A stretch of 64,000 nt of DNA from Marinomonas pollencensis. Its GTDB lineage: Bacteria; Pseudomonadota; Gammaproteobacteria; Pseudomonadales; Marinomonadaceae. Positions 1 through 8,630 of this stretch are shown piece by piece (within the stretch, counting starts at the first letter, position 1; each line of letters begins with the position of its first letter). Below the pieces are notes generated by a model. That model had not been told where the DNA came from, searched no databases, and saw nothing but the letters and a program-made list of their open reading frames with translations. Location of the stretch: positions 124,001 to 188,000 of the forward strand of contig NZ_QUNG01000003.1 of the NCBI RefSeq assembly GCF_003387375.1, written 5' to 3'. The translations under genes and the position numbers were made by a program.

Positions 1-388
1 AATAGCCAGATACCGTACCAATCACAAAACCCAAGATGGGCGCGGTAAAAATAACAATAGCGACGATCAATAAGGTAATTCGACTGCCAATCACAATTCG
101 GCTAAAAACATCGTTCGCTTGTCCATCGGTGCCAAACCAATGGGCAGCAGAAGGAGGTTGAAAACGCTGTAACGCCAACTCATTCCCCGTCAAGCCACTG
201 GTCATACCATAAGGGGCAATATAGGGTGCAAATAACGCCATCAATATCAGCGCCACGACAATCACTAACCCTATCATGGCCAATGGGTTACGATAAAAAC
301 GCAACCAAGCTAGGTAGCTTCTGCCAAGGGTTGCTTGTGCTCGCGAATCTGGGTTTTCAGCTAATAACCAAGCCTTGAACTCTGTCAT
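1..388 (-). CDS. peptide ABC transporter permease, DppC-like (partial)
   Basis: Inner-membrane permease of a dipeptide/oligopeptide ABC importer. Only the first 129 codons are present because the gene runs off the left edge. The start is ATG at 388. The visible protein has a soluble N-terminus of about 35 residues, a first membrane helix (FYRNPLAMIGLVIVVALILM), a periplasmic loop containing the HWFGTDGQANDVFSRIV signature of DppC/OppC proteins, and a second helix. It lies 53 bp downstream of the DppB-like permease on the same strand, so it is the next gene of the operon. The ATPase genes expected after it lie outside the window. The family assignment is firm; the transported peptide is not known. 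Confidence 0.88.
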   Translation of the reverse strand, partial: MTEFKAWLLAENPDSRAQATLGRSYLAWLRFYRNPLAMIGLVIVVALILMALFAPYIAPYGMTSGLTGNELALQRFQPPSAAHWFGTDGQANDVFSRIVIGSRITLLIVAIVIFTAPILGFVIGTVSGY

Positions 389-441
389 ATATACAACCTG
401 CTATCGTCTCTCAGTCAAGAAACGACTCAAAATATATGTGT

Positions 442-1515
442 TTATTTGGCTCTAGGATCGAATATTTTATACAGTAAATCTGAGGTTAAATTCAGCAATA
501 TAAAGACGAAACCAACTACAATGGTGCCGCCAAGCACCGCATTCATGTCTGCCGCTAGTAGACTATCGGTAATATAGCGACCTAAACCAGGCCACGAAAA
601 AACGATCTCTGTCAGTACCGAACCTTCTAATAAAGAAGCATAGGACAAGGCAATCACGGTAATCAAAGGCACCCAAGCGTTCCCTAAGGCGTGCTTCCAA
701 ATGATAGCCCGCTCTGACACCCCTTTGACGCGGGCAGTGGTGATATACTCCTGCTGCAATTGATCCAGCATAAAAGATCGGGTCATACGACTGAGATACG
801 CGACACTGTAGTAAGACAACAAAGAAGCCGGTAACACAATATGGGCAAAAGCGTCTTTAAACGCCCCCCAATCTCCAGCTAACAAGGTGTCGATCAGCAC
901 CATATTAGTAACTTTTGGCAGGGTATATTCATACATTACACTAAGCCGTCCTTCTGGCGCGGCAACCCAGTCTAAATGCTGATAAAACACTACGATCGCC
1001 AGCATTGCCAACCAAAAAATCGGCGAACTGTGACCGATTAAAGCAAACACCCGTACCAGATTATCTGGCCACTTATTCTGCTTAACCGCGGCCAATACTC
1101 CGATCGGCACACCGAACAAGACACCAAAAATAATCGCTAAGGTGGCAAGCTCTAAAGTCGCGGGAAAGTAATTAAGAATGTCCTCTGTAACGGGATTCGC
1201 CGTGCGTACAGAGGTGCCCAAATCACCATGAAATACGCTATTTAAGTAATAGCCAAATTGCGTGACTATGGGCTTATCTAGCCCCATTTCCAGATAGGTT
1301 TTTTGATACAAGGCTTCCGGTGCCTTGTCACCGATCACCGCAATCACAGGGTCCGTCGGCATAAGACGACCGATCACAAAAGTCAGCAACAACAAACCAA
1401 ATAAGGTCATGGCTAGCATACTTATAAAGTGCAGTAATGGTCGCAGTTTTTGCACATGCATGGCGCGACCAAAGACGGTTAAAAAGCCGCCTTTGGTGGT
1501 GAATCCGGACATCAT
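442..1515 (-). CDS. peptide ABC transporter permease, DppB-like
   Basis: Inner-membrane permease, partner of the DppC-like protein. It is 357 residues against about 310-340 for the family, because of a longer cytoplasmic N-terminus and a roughly 30-residue stretch around residues 175-215. The first helix lies near residues 30-50, followed by the typical MPTDPVIAVIGDKAPEA and HGDLGTSVRTANPVTEDI segments. The EAA-type loop YITTARVKGVSERAIIWKHA near residue 260 contacts the ATPase in this family. The start ATG at 1515 overlaps the stop of the substrate-binding gene in an ATGA arrangement, which indicates translational coupling. A second ATG follows directly at 1512. Confidence 0.92.
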   Translation of the reverse strand: MMSGFTTKGGFLTVFGRAMHVQKLRPLLHFISMLAMTLFGLLLLTFVIGRLMPTDPVIAVIGDKAPEALYQKTYLEMGLDKPIVTQFGYYLNSVFHGDLGTSVRTANPVTEDILNYFPATLELATLAIIFGVLFGVPIGVLAAVKQNKWPDNLVRVFALIGHSSPIFWLAMLAIVVFYQHLDWVAAPEGRLSVMYEYTLPKVTNMVLIDTLLAGDWGAFKDAFAHIVLPASLLSYYSVAYLSRMTRSFMLDQLQQEYITTARVKGVSERAIIWKHALGNAWVPLITVIALSYASLLEGSVLTEIVFSWPGLGRYITDSLLAADMNAVLGGTIVVGFVFILLNLTSDLLYKIFDPRAK

Positions 1516-3116
1516 TTTTTCACAACATCTTTATAAGAATTACTGTCAAACGAAGGCCCCAAAACATAACCTTCTACGTTGTTACGTACTCCGGCCACTT
1601 CTTGCTCCTGCATGATAAAAGCAAACGGAGCGGATTTTTGATGCTCTCTTTGTAACGCCTGATACATCTTGGCACGCTTCGCCCCATCGGATTCCAGCAA
1701 AGCATCCAAGGTTTCCTGCGTCATCTGCTTTGGATCGTAAGAATTACGCCAGGTTAACGGTTTGGCTTGGGCGTCATCACTGTTGTCTAGGTTTTTAGCA
1801 AAGGTATCTGCATTGGTGTTTGGGTCTTGATAATCTGGCCCCCAAGCGCCAAAAAACAACTGATGCTTACGTGCTCGATAGACGGTCAACGCCTGCTTAC
1901 CATCCATCGGCACCAAGGTAACCTTGATTCCCGCTTTGGCAAAGGTGGTTTGAATGGATTTAGCGGTATCAATGCGGATCGTGTTATTGCGAACGATCAT
2001 CTCAATATCAAAACCGTTAGGATAACCTGCTTGGGCTAACAGGCCTTTGGCTTTCTCTACATTAAGAGAAAATGGCTGATCTTCCAAAGCACCTAAAAAG
2101 CCTTTTGGTAAAAAAGCTTGTTGGATCTGACCGCGCCCATCCCAAACAGTATTGGCTAAGCCTTTATAGTCGATCAGATATTTCAGTGCTTCTTGAACTT
2201 TAGGTTTCGCTAAGATGGGATTATTCTGATTCATCGACAAGTAATACAGCGTACCTTTGCCTTTTTTGATCAGTTTGACGTCGTTATTCGTGCTCAAGCT
2301 TTTCAGCTGCTCTGTTTCTAGGTTTCGGGCAATATCAATGTCCCCTTTTTCTAGCAGTAATTGCTGTACTGAGGATTCTGCGATTTGACGAATAAAGATA
2401 TTTTTCATCGCCGGAGCACCGCCCCAGTATGAGGTGTTAGCGTTTAATACGACTATTTCTGAGGGTTTCCACTGAGCTATTTTAAACGGACCTGAGCCCG
2501 CATAATGGGTGCGTAACCAAGCAAAACCCATATCCCCATCCACCGCGTGTTTCATCACCTCTTGTTTATCAACAATTGATGCTATCGTGGCCGACAAACA
2601 GTAAAGCACAAAGGTCGGTGCATAGGCTTTGTTAATTTCCAAGGTGAGGGTGTCCGCATCAAGAGCCTTCACTTTTTGCTTAACATTATCAGCGCTAAAA
2701 CCAAACTGAGTGAGAATGAAAGCGGGGGACTTATTCAGAATAACTGCACGCTGCAAAGAAAACGCCGCATCTTCTGCGGTCATTGTATTGCCCGAGGCAA
2801 AGGTCACCCCTTGGCGCATTTTAAAGGTGAAAGTTTTTCCATCATCACTGACTTTCCAACTTTTCGCGGCATCACCAAAGATCTTAGAGACATCATCCGG
2901 ATCATAACCAATTAATCGATCATAGGTATTACCCAAAATCTCTGCGCCAGAAAATTCAAACACTTCGGCAGGGTCCAGCGAAACAATGTCATCAAATTGC
3001 CAACCTACCACAAGAGAATCTTTCGGCGTTGCAGCAAACGCACTGCTAACCGACACCACCAACATTAGGCTTACCACCCTGACAACACGCCAAAAACGAT
3101 CGCAAAGTAATCTCAT
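1512..3116 (-). CDS. peptide ABC transporter substrate-binding protein (SBP family 5)
   Basis: Periplasmic solute-binding protein of the DppA/OppA (SBP_bac_5) class, feeding the two permeases downstream. The start chosen is ATG 3116 (534 residues). It has AGGA and GGAG just upstream and gives a clean signal peptide (basic MRLLCDRFWR, a hydrophobic stretch, and cleavage after SSAFA). An ATG at 3134 is possible but would lengthen the signal. The mature protein begins TPKDSLVVGWQFDDIVSLDP, typical of the family, and contains the GDIDIARNLE and YWGGAPAMKNIFIRQI segments. It lies 144 bp after the M19 dipeptidase. That neighbour suggests the imported ligand is a small peptide later cleaved to amino acids; the exact ligand cannot be read from the sequence. 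Confidence 0.9.
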   Translation of the reverse strand: MRLLCDRFWRVVRVVSLMLVVSVSSAFAATPKDSLVVGWQFDDIVSLDPAEVFEFSGAEILGNTYDRLIGYDPDDVSKIFGDAAKSWKVSDDGKTFTFKMRQGVTFASGNTMTAEDAAFSLQRAVILNKSPAFILTQFGFSADNVKQKVKALDADTLTLEINKAYAPTFVLYCLSATIASIVDKQEVMKHAVDGDMGFAWLRTHYAGSGPFKIAQWKPSEIVVLNANTSYWGGAPAMKNIFIRQIAESSVQQLLLEKGDIDIARNLETEQLKSLSTNNDVKLIKKGKGTLYYLSMNQNNPILAKPKVQEALKYLIDYKGLANTVWDGRGQIQQAFLPKGFLGALEDQPFSLNVEKAKGLLAQAGYPNGFDIEMIVRNNTIRIDTAKSIQTTFAKAGIKVTLVPMDGKQALTVYRARKHQLFFGAWGPDYQDPNTNADTFAKNLDNSDDAQAKPLTWRNSYDPKQMTQETLDALLESDGAKRAKMYQALQREHQKSAPFAFIMQEQEVAGVRNNVEGYVLGPSFDSNSYKDVVKK

Positions 3117-3260
3117 ATATCCTATCTCCGACATAATAGTTCCATGTGATTTTCTAGCCGTGCTTGAGTTAAGGCAGGCTTCCATTAGCAATAATTCCAT
3201 TCGCAATAATCTGTCATACCGCTATCCATTCTGCCTTTACTCAGCAGCGAGATGCATAAC

Positions 3261-4232
3261 TCATTTTCCCCATACTTGCTGCGCTAACGCCGACATATTG
3301 TCACCATAAATAGCAGCGATATGCGACGCTTGATACCCCTTACCTTCAAGTAATCCTGTCATTTCTATAAAGCGCTCAGGAGGCGCATAGAAACTGCTTA
3401 AAAAGCCATCGCTGGCTTTACCATAGCCATATTCTGGTGGCCACCAATGGGTGACATCGAGCCCCTGTGGCCCTTTATCCAAATGACTGTGGTAAACATA
3501 GTCCAAACCTAAGCCAACGTGTTCAGGCCCTAATAACTGCACCAGATAATCGATAGCCTCTACCATGCTCTGAGGGCTAGCTTGCGGGCTATTCAAAAAG
3601 CGTGAAACTCCATTGATACAAACAACCCCGCCAGTCGCTGCGCAAGCTTTAAGCTGATCATCACGGTAATTACGCGAGTGTTCCTTTACCGCGATAGGAT
3701 TACCATGACTGATAATTACTGGCTTATCCGAGTAACAGAAAATGTCCATACTGGTTTTGTAACCAGTATGAGAAACATCCATAAAGAGATGCTGCGCATT
3801 AATCGCGTCGACTATGGCACGGCCTTTGTCGGTCAGACCGTGATCCTCATCATGGCAACCACCAGCAAGAGAGTTGCTGCGGTTATAGGCTAGGTGAATT
3901 TGCCGCACGCCCAGTTGCGCGAATAACCCCACCATGGCTGGGCTCTCAGATAAAGGCACACCGCCTTCCAGATCAAAAGACACGGCGAGTTTCCCTTCCC
4001 GCTTCGCCCGCTCCACATCCGCATAACTGTCTACTTGAATTAAAAAATCGAGCTCGCTGATGCGCTGCCGAAAGCCTGCAATAATCTGAATAATGTCACT
4101 GAGCGGGTTAAAATCCATACCGATATTGATGGAGATGTAATAGGCGCCACAATCAATATGACGCTGTAATGAGGCGAGGTCATAATCAGGCAATAAAGGC
4201 ACACAGGTATGGGCGTCCCAAACAGGTATCAT
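3261..4232 (-). CDS. membrane dipeptidase family (peptidase M19)
   Basis: Zinc-dependent dipeptidase of the renal/membrane dipeptidase family, a TIM-barrel hydrolase of about 323 residues. Family landmarks are visible: the N-terminal WDAHTC (metal site HxD in most members), VSFDLEGG (bridging glutamate), MDVSHTG and VIISHGNP (two further metal histidines), and LGLDYVYHSH late in the chain. The HxD aspartate is replaced by cysteine (H8, C10). It has no signal peptide, so it probably acts in the cytoplasm. The start is ATG 4232; a TTG at 4238 has better spacing from an AGGAG site and would add two residues. It is the first gene of the peptide-ABC operon, so it plausibly cleaves the imported dipeptides. 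Confidence 0.85.
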   Translation of the reverse strand: MIPVWDAHTCVPLLPDYDLASLQRHIDCGAYYISINIGMDFNPLSDIIQIIAGFRQRISELDFLIQVDSYADVERAKREGKLAVSFDLEGGVPLSESPAMVGLFAQLGVRQIHLAYNRSNSLAGGCHDEDHGLTDKGRAIVDAINAQHLFMDVSHTGYKTSMDIFCYSDKPVIISHGNPIAVKEHSRNYRDDQLKACAATGGVVCINGVSRFLNSPQASPQSMVEAIDYLVQLLGPEHVGLGLDYVYHSHLDKGPQGLDVTHWWPPEYGYGKASDGFLSSFYAPPERFIEMTGLLEGKGYQASHIAAIYGDNMSALAQQVWGK

Positions 4233-4238
4233 GCTCAA

Positions 4239-4572
4239 GAGATTCTCCTATTATTCATTCCATTCACCGCGCTGCTTATGTCCTTATGGGAATAATCCTG
4301 TTATTCAAAGCAATTTTTATGCCCTTTTATGAAAAACAACACATTCCTTAAACCGCCATCACTAGGTACTCTGCAAGCCTAGAAATGCGCGCTCACTTTT
4401 TCATTAATACCAATAAGAATTAATCAGATATAAGCCTAGAATGACAACTACCATTAGCATATGAAATGTCACTTCACAATATAAAAGCGAATAAAAAACG
4501 ACCAGAGCCGAACAGAGATATCTGTCAAAATTGAGCAGCACAGGGGCCCTTTAGCCTCTTGGTAGGAGCATG
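4239..4572. other. intergenic region
   Basis: This AT-rich stretch lies between the start of the dipeptidase gene and the terminator of the monooxygenase gene. It must carry the promoter of the dipeptidase-ABC operon on the minus strand, but no convincing -35/-10 pair stands out. I see no coding sequence on either strand that looks real. Confidence 0.5.
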
Positions 4573-4613
4573 AAAAAAAACAAAAAACGGCGCTCAATCG
4601 CACCGTTTCTTTT
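4573..4613 (-). terminator. rho-independent terminator of the FAD monooxygenase gene
   Basis: Read on the minus strand, AAACGGTGCGATTGAGCGCCGTTT forms a hairpin with one mismatch and is followed by a run of T broken by one G. It lies about 70 bp after the stop codon at 4682. Confidence 0.75.
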
Positions 4614-4681
4614 ATCATCACAAAACTCAGGGAACCCTTAAAATAGACAAAAGCAAAGCAGAAAAAAGGAATAGAGACGCT

Positions 4682-5869
4682 TTACTTAGTCACATCAAAA
4701 CCATAAACAGGGTCCAATTTATGCGCAATAACCTGTGGCATAAACTGCCCTGCCGCACGTATCGCTTGAAGCTTGATACGCCCAGCTAAACCACCATGCA
4801 TATGATAAAGTCCGGCATTTTCTTTAGACATAGCCTGAATTTTACTGGCTCGCGGTTTGCGCAAGGCTTCATAACGCGCTAACGCTTGCGCCCGTGTGTA
4901 TTGCTCTAAGCACTGACTCAACACATGGGCATCTTCAATCGCCATCGCAGCCCCTTGGGCCATAAACGGCAACATAGGATGGCAAGCATCGCCGAGCAAC
5001 ACCACTCGCCCTTGATGCCAAGCAGTGAGCTCATCACGGCCATTTAACGCCCATAAAAAAGTCGTCTCCGCATTCGCTAGCAAACCAGTGACTTCTGGAT
5101 GCCAACCCGAAAATGCGCTTCTCAGCTCATTAATGTCACCCTCTTCACGCCAAGACTCTTGCTGCCAGTCGCCCCGCTCTTCCACCGCGACAAAGTTAAC
5201 CAGCTTGCCACCGCGTATATAATAACTGACAAAATGTCGCCCAGGTCCAACCCAGACACAGGCATCTGGCTGTATCTTGACGCCATCTAACTCACTAACC
5301 GGAACCACACCACGCCAAGCCACCTGCTTCATAAACCTAGGAGACTCTTGTCCATGCATCTGCTCGCGCACCATCGACCGTATGCCATCGGCGCCGATCA
5401 ATAAATCCGCTTGATATTGCTCCCCATTCGATAAGCTAAACGACACTTTATCTTCTTGATCTTTATAGTTTTCCACACGACACCCTAATGTGACACGCAC
5501 ACCAGCGTGTAAGCAGGCGTCTAGCAAGGCGTTATGCAAATCAGCACGATGTAGGTGCCAATAAGGCGCACCATAACGTGCTTCAGCTGCTGCTCCTAAT
5601 GGGCTTTTTAAATAATAATCACCGCTTTGGTAATGGCGTATACAAGCATGCTGAGGAACAAAGGCATAAGAGCGTAACGCCTCTTCAAGCCCTAATGCTC
5701 GTAGCACCTTCATGGCGTTCGGGCTCATTTGCAATCCAGCGCCGACCTCACCTAACTGACTCGCTTGTTCAAAGACAGTGACATCGAAATTGGCTTTTGC
5801 CAAAGCCAGCGCCGCAGTTAATCCACCAATTCCGGCTCCCGCAATGGCAACTTGCTTTACCTTCTTCAC
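4682..5869 (-). CDS. FAD-dependent monooxygenase, salicylate hydroxylase-like
   Basis: Cytoplasmic class A flavoprotein monooxygenase of 395 residues, which would hydroxylate an aromatic or heteroaromatic ring using NAD(P)H and O2. It shows the Rossmann FAD motif AGAGIGGLTAALALAKA (residues 10-26), the middle DG motif LIGADGIRSMVREQ near residue 160, and the GD motif VVLLGDACHPMLPFMAQGAA near residue 290. The overall layout matches salicylate 1-hydroxylase and 6-hydroxynicotinate 3-monooxygenase. The start is GTG 5869, supported by AGGA seven bases upstream. It is a single-gene unit with its own terminator and no catabolic neighbours, so the substrate cannot be assigned. Confidence 0.85.
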   Translation of the reverse strand: MKKVKQVAIAGAGIGGLTAALALAKANFDVTVFEQASQLGEVGAGLQMSPNAMKVLRALGLEEALRSYAFVPQHACIRHYQSGDYYLKSPLGAAAEARYGAPYWHLHRADLHNALLDACLHAGVRVTLGCRVENYKDQEDKVSFSLSNGEQYQADLLIGADGIRSMVREQMHGQESPRFMKQVAWRGVVPVSELDGVKIQPDACVWVGPGRHFVSYYIRGGKLVNFVAVEERGDWQQESWREEGDINELRSAFSGWHPEVTGLLANAETTFLWALNGRDELTAWHQGRVVLLGDACHPMLPFMAQGAAMAIEDAHVLSQCLEQYTRAQALARYEALRKPRASKIQAMSKENAGLYHMHGGLAGRIKLQAIRAAGQFMPQVIAHKLDPVYGFDVTK

Positions 5870-6225
5870 AATATTTTCCTATCACAGCTCAATTTGTTCG
5901 TTGTCCGACACACTTGCATTGTCGTTAACAGGTGAGAAATAGTAACGGTTTCAACATGCTAAAGTCTTGCGCTTAATCAGTCCCCTTATTCTCAGAAGGT
6001 TATTTCGTTAAAAAAAGGCATTTTGGCGCAATACTTGCTGTCTTTCATTTGCCTAATGAGCACGCTAGTGTCAGATCATCGATAATATTTACTTAAGTCA
6101 TCTGATAACGCGTAAGCATGACAAATAAGCCACTTCACAAGAGAGGCTCGCTAGGCCAACAAGCGCAAGGAAATGCGTCATTTTTAAGAGACAAGCCCAT
6201 AAGCTAAGAATACAGCGAGGTGTAA
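5870..6225. other. divergent intergenic region
   Basis: This 356-bp region separates the minus-strand monooxygenase from the plus-strand ATP-grasp operon, so it must hold both promoters. No strong operator palindrome or RNA structure was recognised. A short minus-strand reading frame here overlaps the start of the ATP-grasp gene and has no support. The ribosome-binding site GAGG of the ATP-grasp gene is at its right end. Confidence 0.5.
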
Positions 6226-7683
6226 ATGGACAGTTTGAGTAGCCAATATCAATCACAAGATTTTTTTGATGAATTAATCGACCCAAAGGGAAAGCCAAGA
6301 GCACCAGCGAAACAACTGCTGAATTATCTAAACAGTTTATCCGAAGAAGAGTTAGAAAAACGCCGACTCACCGCTGAAGCCACTATCCAAGAAATGGGCA
6401 TCAGTTTTACCGTCTACACAGAAGAAGGAAACATAGACCGAGCTTGGCCTTTCGACATTGTGCCACGCACCATAGAAGCCAAGGATTGGAAAATTGCCGA
6501 AGCCGGATTAAAACAGCGACTTAAAGCCCTTAACCTCTTCATAGACGACCTTTACCATGACCAAAATGTCATTAACGATGGCATTATCCCAGCTCACATC
6601 ATCAAAGACTCCAAAAATTTTAGACCCGAATGCGTAGGCGTTTCCCCTGCCTTTGGCGTATGGGCGCACATTTGTGGCACCGACTTGGTACGCGATGAAG
6701 ATGGCGAATTTTATGTTCTAGAAGACAACTTACGAGTGCCTTCTGGGGTTTCCTATATGTTAGAAAATCGCGCTATTACTAAGCGTGTATTACCGGAGCT
6801 GTTTGAAAATGACGACATTCTCCCTGTCGGCTCCTACACCGCTCACCTATTTGATACGCTCGCCGCTCTTTCTCCACGTGATATAGAGAACCCTGAGATA
6901 GTTGTACTCACACCAGGCATCTATAATTCAGCGTATTTCGAACACGCCTTCTTAGCACAACAGATGGGCGCAGAATTAGTCGAAGGCAGCGATCTCTTCG
7001 TCGATGAAGAAGACGATTGCGTCTATATGAAAACCATTAATGGACCCGAGCGTGTCGACGTTATTTATCGTCGTATTGATGATTTGTTCCTCGACCCAGA
7101 AGCCTTTGATGGTGAGTCCGTACTTGGGGTGCCAGGACTAATGAGAGCGTGGCGCAAAGGCACAGTGGCTCTCGCAAATGCACCCGGTGCTGGCGTTGCA
7201 GATGATAAAGTCGTGTACGCCTACGTACCAGCGATTATTCGCTACTACCTAGACGAAGAGCCGATCTTGAAAAACGTCGAAACCTTCTTATGCGAAGACC
7301 CTGAACAGCGCGCTTACGTACTAGAGAACCTCGATAAACTAGTCGTCAAACCGGCAAACGAATCCGGCGGTTACGGCATGCTCGTTGGCCCTCATTCGAC
7401 GAAAAAAGAACAAGCGATGTTTGCTGAGCTGATTGAAGAAAATCCACGAAATTACATTGCTCAACCAACCTTAAAGCTGTCCACCGCCCCCACGTTAATA
7501 TCAAAAGGGACATTGGAACCACGCCATCTAGATCTGCGACCGTTTATTTTGCAAGGTAAAGATTCCTATGTCACCACGGGTGGTCTGACACGAGTCGCGA
7601 TGAAAAAAGGCTCCTTGGTCGTTAATTCGTCACAAGGTGGTGGTAGTAAAGACACTTGGATTGTCGAAACAAAGGGACAATAA
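6226..7683 (+). CDS. circularly permuted type 2 ATP-grasp protein
   Basis: A 485-residue protein of the COG2308 circularly permuted ATP-grasp family (DUF404/DUF407). These are predicted ATP-dependent ligases that join a carboxylate to an amine through an acyl phosphate. Hallmarks are intact: LEDNLRVPSGVSYMLENR (about residues 165-182), VIYRRIDDLFLDPE near 283, the glycine-rich nucleotide loop VVKPANESGGYGMLVGP near 375-391, and the C-terminal VNSSQGGGSKDTWIV. Start ATG 6226 has GAGG six bases upstream. It is the first gene of an operon with alpha-E and transglutaminase/amidoligase genes. The family's partners are known from comparative genomics, but the reaction product is not. Confidence 0.9.
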   Translation: MDSLSSQYQSQDFFDELIDPKGKPRAPAKQLLNYLNSLSEEELEKRRLTAEATIQEMGISFTVYTEEGNIDRAWPFDIVPRTIEAKDWKIAEAGLKQRLKALNLFIDDLYHDQNVINDGIIPAHIIKDSKNFRPECVGVSPAFGVWAHICGTDLVRDEDGEFYVLEDNLRVPSGVSYMLENRAITKRVLPELFENDDILPVGSYTAHLFDTLAALSPRDIENPEIVVLTPGIYNSAYFEHAFLAQQMGAELVEGSDLFVDEEDDCVYMKTINGPERVDVIYRRIDDLFLDPEAFDGESVLGVPGLMRAWRKGTVALANAPGAGVADDKVVYAYVPAIIRYYLDEEPILKNVETFLCEDPEQRAYVLENLDKLVVKPANESGGYGMLVGPHSTKKEQAMFAELIEENPRNYIAQPTLKLSTAPTLISKGTLEPRHLDLRPFILQGKDSYVTTGGLTRVAMKKGSLVVNSSQGGGSKDTWIVETKGQ

Positions 7684-7685
7684 CT

Positions 7686-8630
7686 ATGTTATCAAGAGTG
7701 GCAGAACGCCTATATTGGAGCGCACGCTATTTAGAACGTGTGGAGAATACCGCCCGCTTAGTCAGTGTCTATGACGAGCTTCTCTTTGACCTTCCTAGAG
7801 ACATTGAAATCTCTTGGTACAACTTGATAGAAATCAACAGTGGCGTCGAACAATTCGAGCAGCGCTATAAAGTAAAAGACGAACGCAATGTGGTGAAGTT
7901 TTTGCTTTCGGATGATATTAATCCAGGCTCCATGCTGTCGTCATTGAAAGCCGTTCGAGAAAACATCCGTACCACTCGAGACGTGGTTCCTGAGGAGATG
8001 TGGGAGCTGATCAATGAGTTGGATTTGTACGCTCGACAAAATATCAAACAGGGCATTAATCGCTCCCAACGCCATGTTTTCCTAAACACTATCATTGAAG
8101 GTTGTCAGAAAATCATTGGCTTATTGGCAGGCGCCATGAGCCGTGATTGCGGCTGGCATTTCCTCATCATGGGACGTTATTTAGAACGTGCTGACATGAA
8201 CACCCGAATTATCGATGCGGCTGTGTCTGTCATGTTGCAATCAAAAGAAGAGGAAGATGTGCGTCTTGGTCAGGTTGTCTGGTCTAAAGTACTTAAATCC
8301 CAGAGCGCTCACTTGGATTATCGACGCACGGTTCGAACTTCCATAAATGGCGCCAAAGCCGTTAGCTTCCTTCTCAACGACCCTTGTTTCCCTCGCAGTT
8401 TAAGTTATTGCTTAGAGCAAATTAGAGACGCCGCGACAAAATTGCCAAGAGCAGGTCTGATTAGCGCACAAATAAAAACTTTAAGTGAGCAGCACTATCC
8501 AATTTCTAGCTCAGAAGACATTGATGCTGATTTTCACGATTACCTCAATGATCTGCAATTAAAAGTCATCGAAATTAACCACCACATTACCGAGAGTTGG
8601 TTTAATTTTCGACAAGGAGATGCCGCGTGA
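7686..8630 (+). CDS. alpha-E domain protein (DUF403)
   Basis: A 314-residue, all-helical protein of the COG2307 alpha-E family, always found with circularly permuted ATP-grasp proteins. It opens with the family signature LSRVAERLYWSARYLERVEN and repeats a related motif, GWHFLIMGRYLERADMNTRI, near residue 155. The start is ATG 7686, two bases after the stop of the ATP-grasp gene, and the 3' end overlaps the next gene's GTG by four bases, so the three are co-translated. Its role is inferred to be a helper or acceptor-binding subunit of the ATP-grasp enzyme; it has no recognised catalytic residues. Confidence 0.88.
   Translation: MLSRVAERLYWSARYLERVENTARLVSVYDELLFDLPRDIEISWYNLIEINSGVEQFEQRYKVKDERNVVKFLLSDDINPGSMLSSLKAVRENIRTTRDVVPEEMWELINELDLYARQNIKQGINRSQRHVFLNTIIEGCQKIIGLLAGAMSRDCGWHFLIMGRYLERADMNTRIIDAAVSVMLQSKEEEDVRLGQVVWSKVLKSQSAHLDYRRTVRTSINGAKAVSFLLNDPCFPRSLSYCLEQIRDAATKLPRAGLISAQIKTLSEQHYPISSSEDIDADFHDYLNDLQLKVIEINHHITESWFNFRQGDAA

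Noticed and set aside
1325..1615. plus-strand frame of 96 codons over the permease and binding-protein junction
   Set aside because: It lies antisense to two clear genes, has no family resemblance and no ribosome-binding site.
6098..6304. minus-strand 68-codon frame before the ATP-grasp gene
   Set aside because: It overlaps the start of the ATP-grasp gene antisense, has an odd composition and no recognisable domain.
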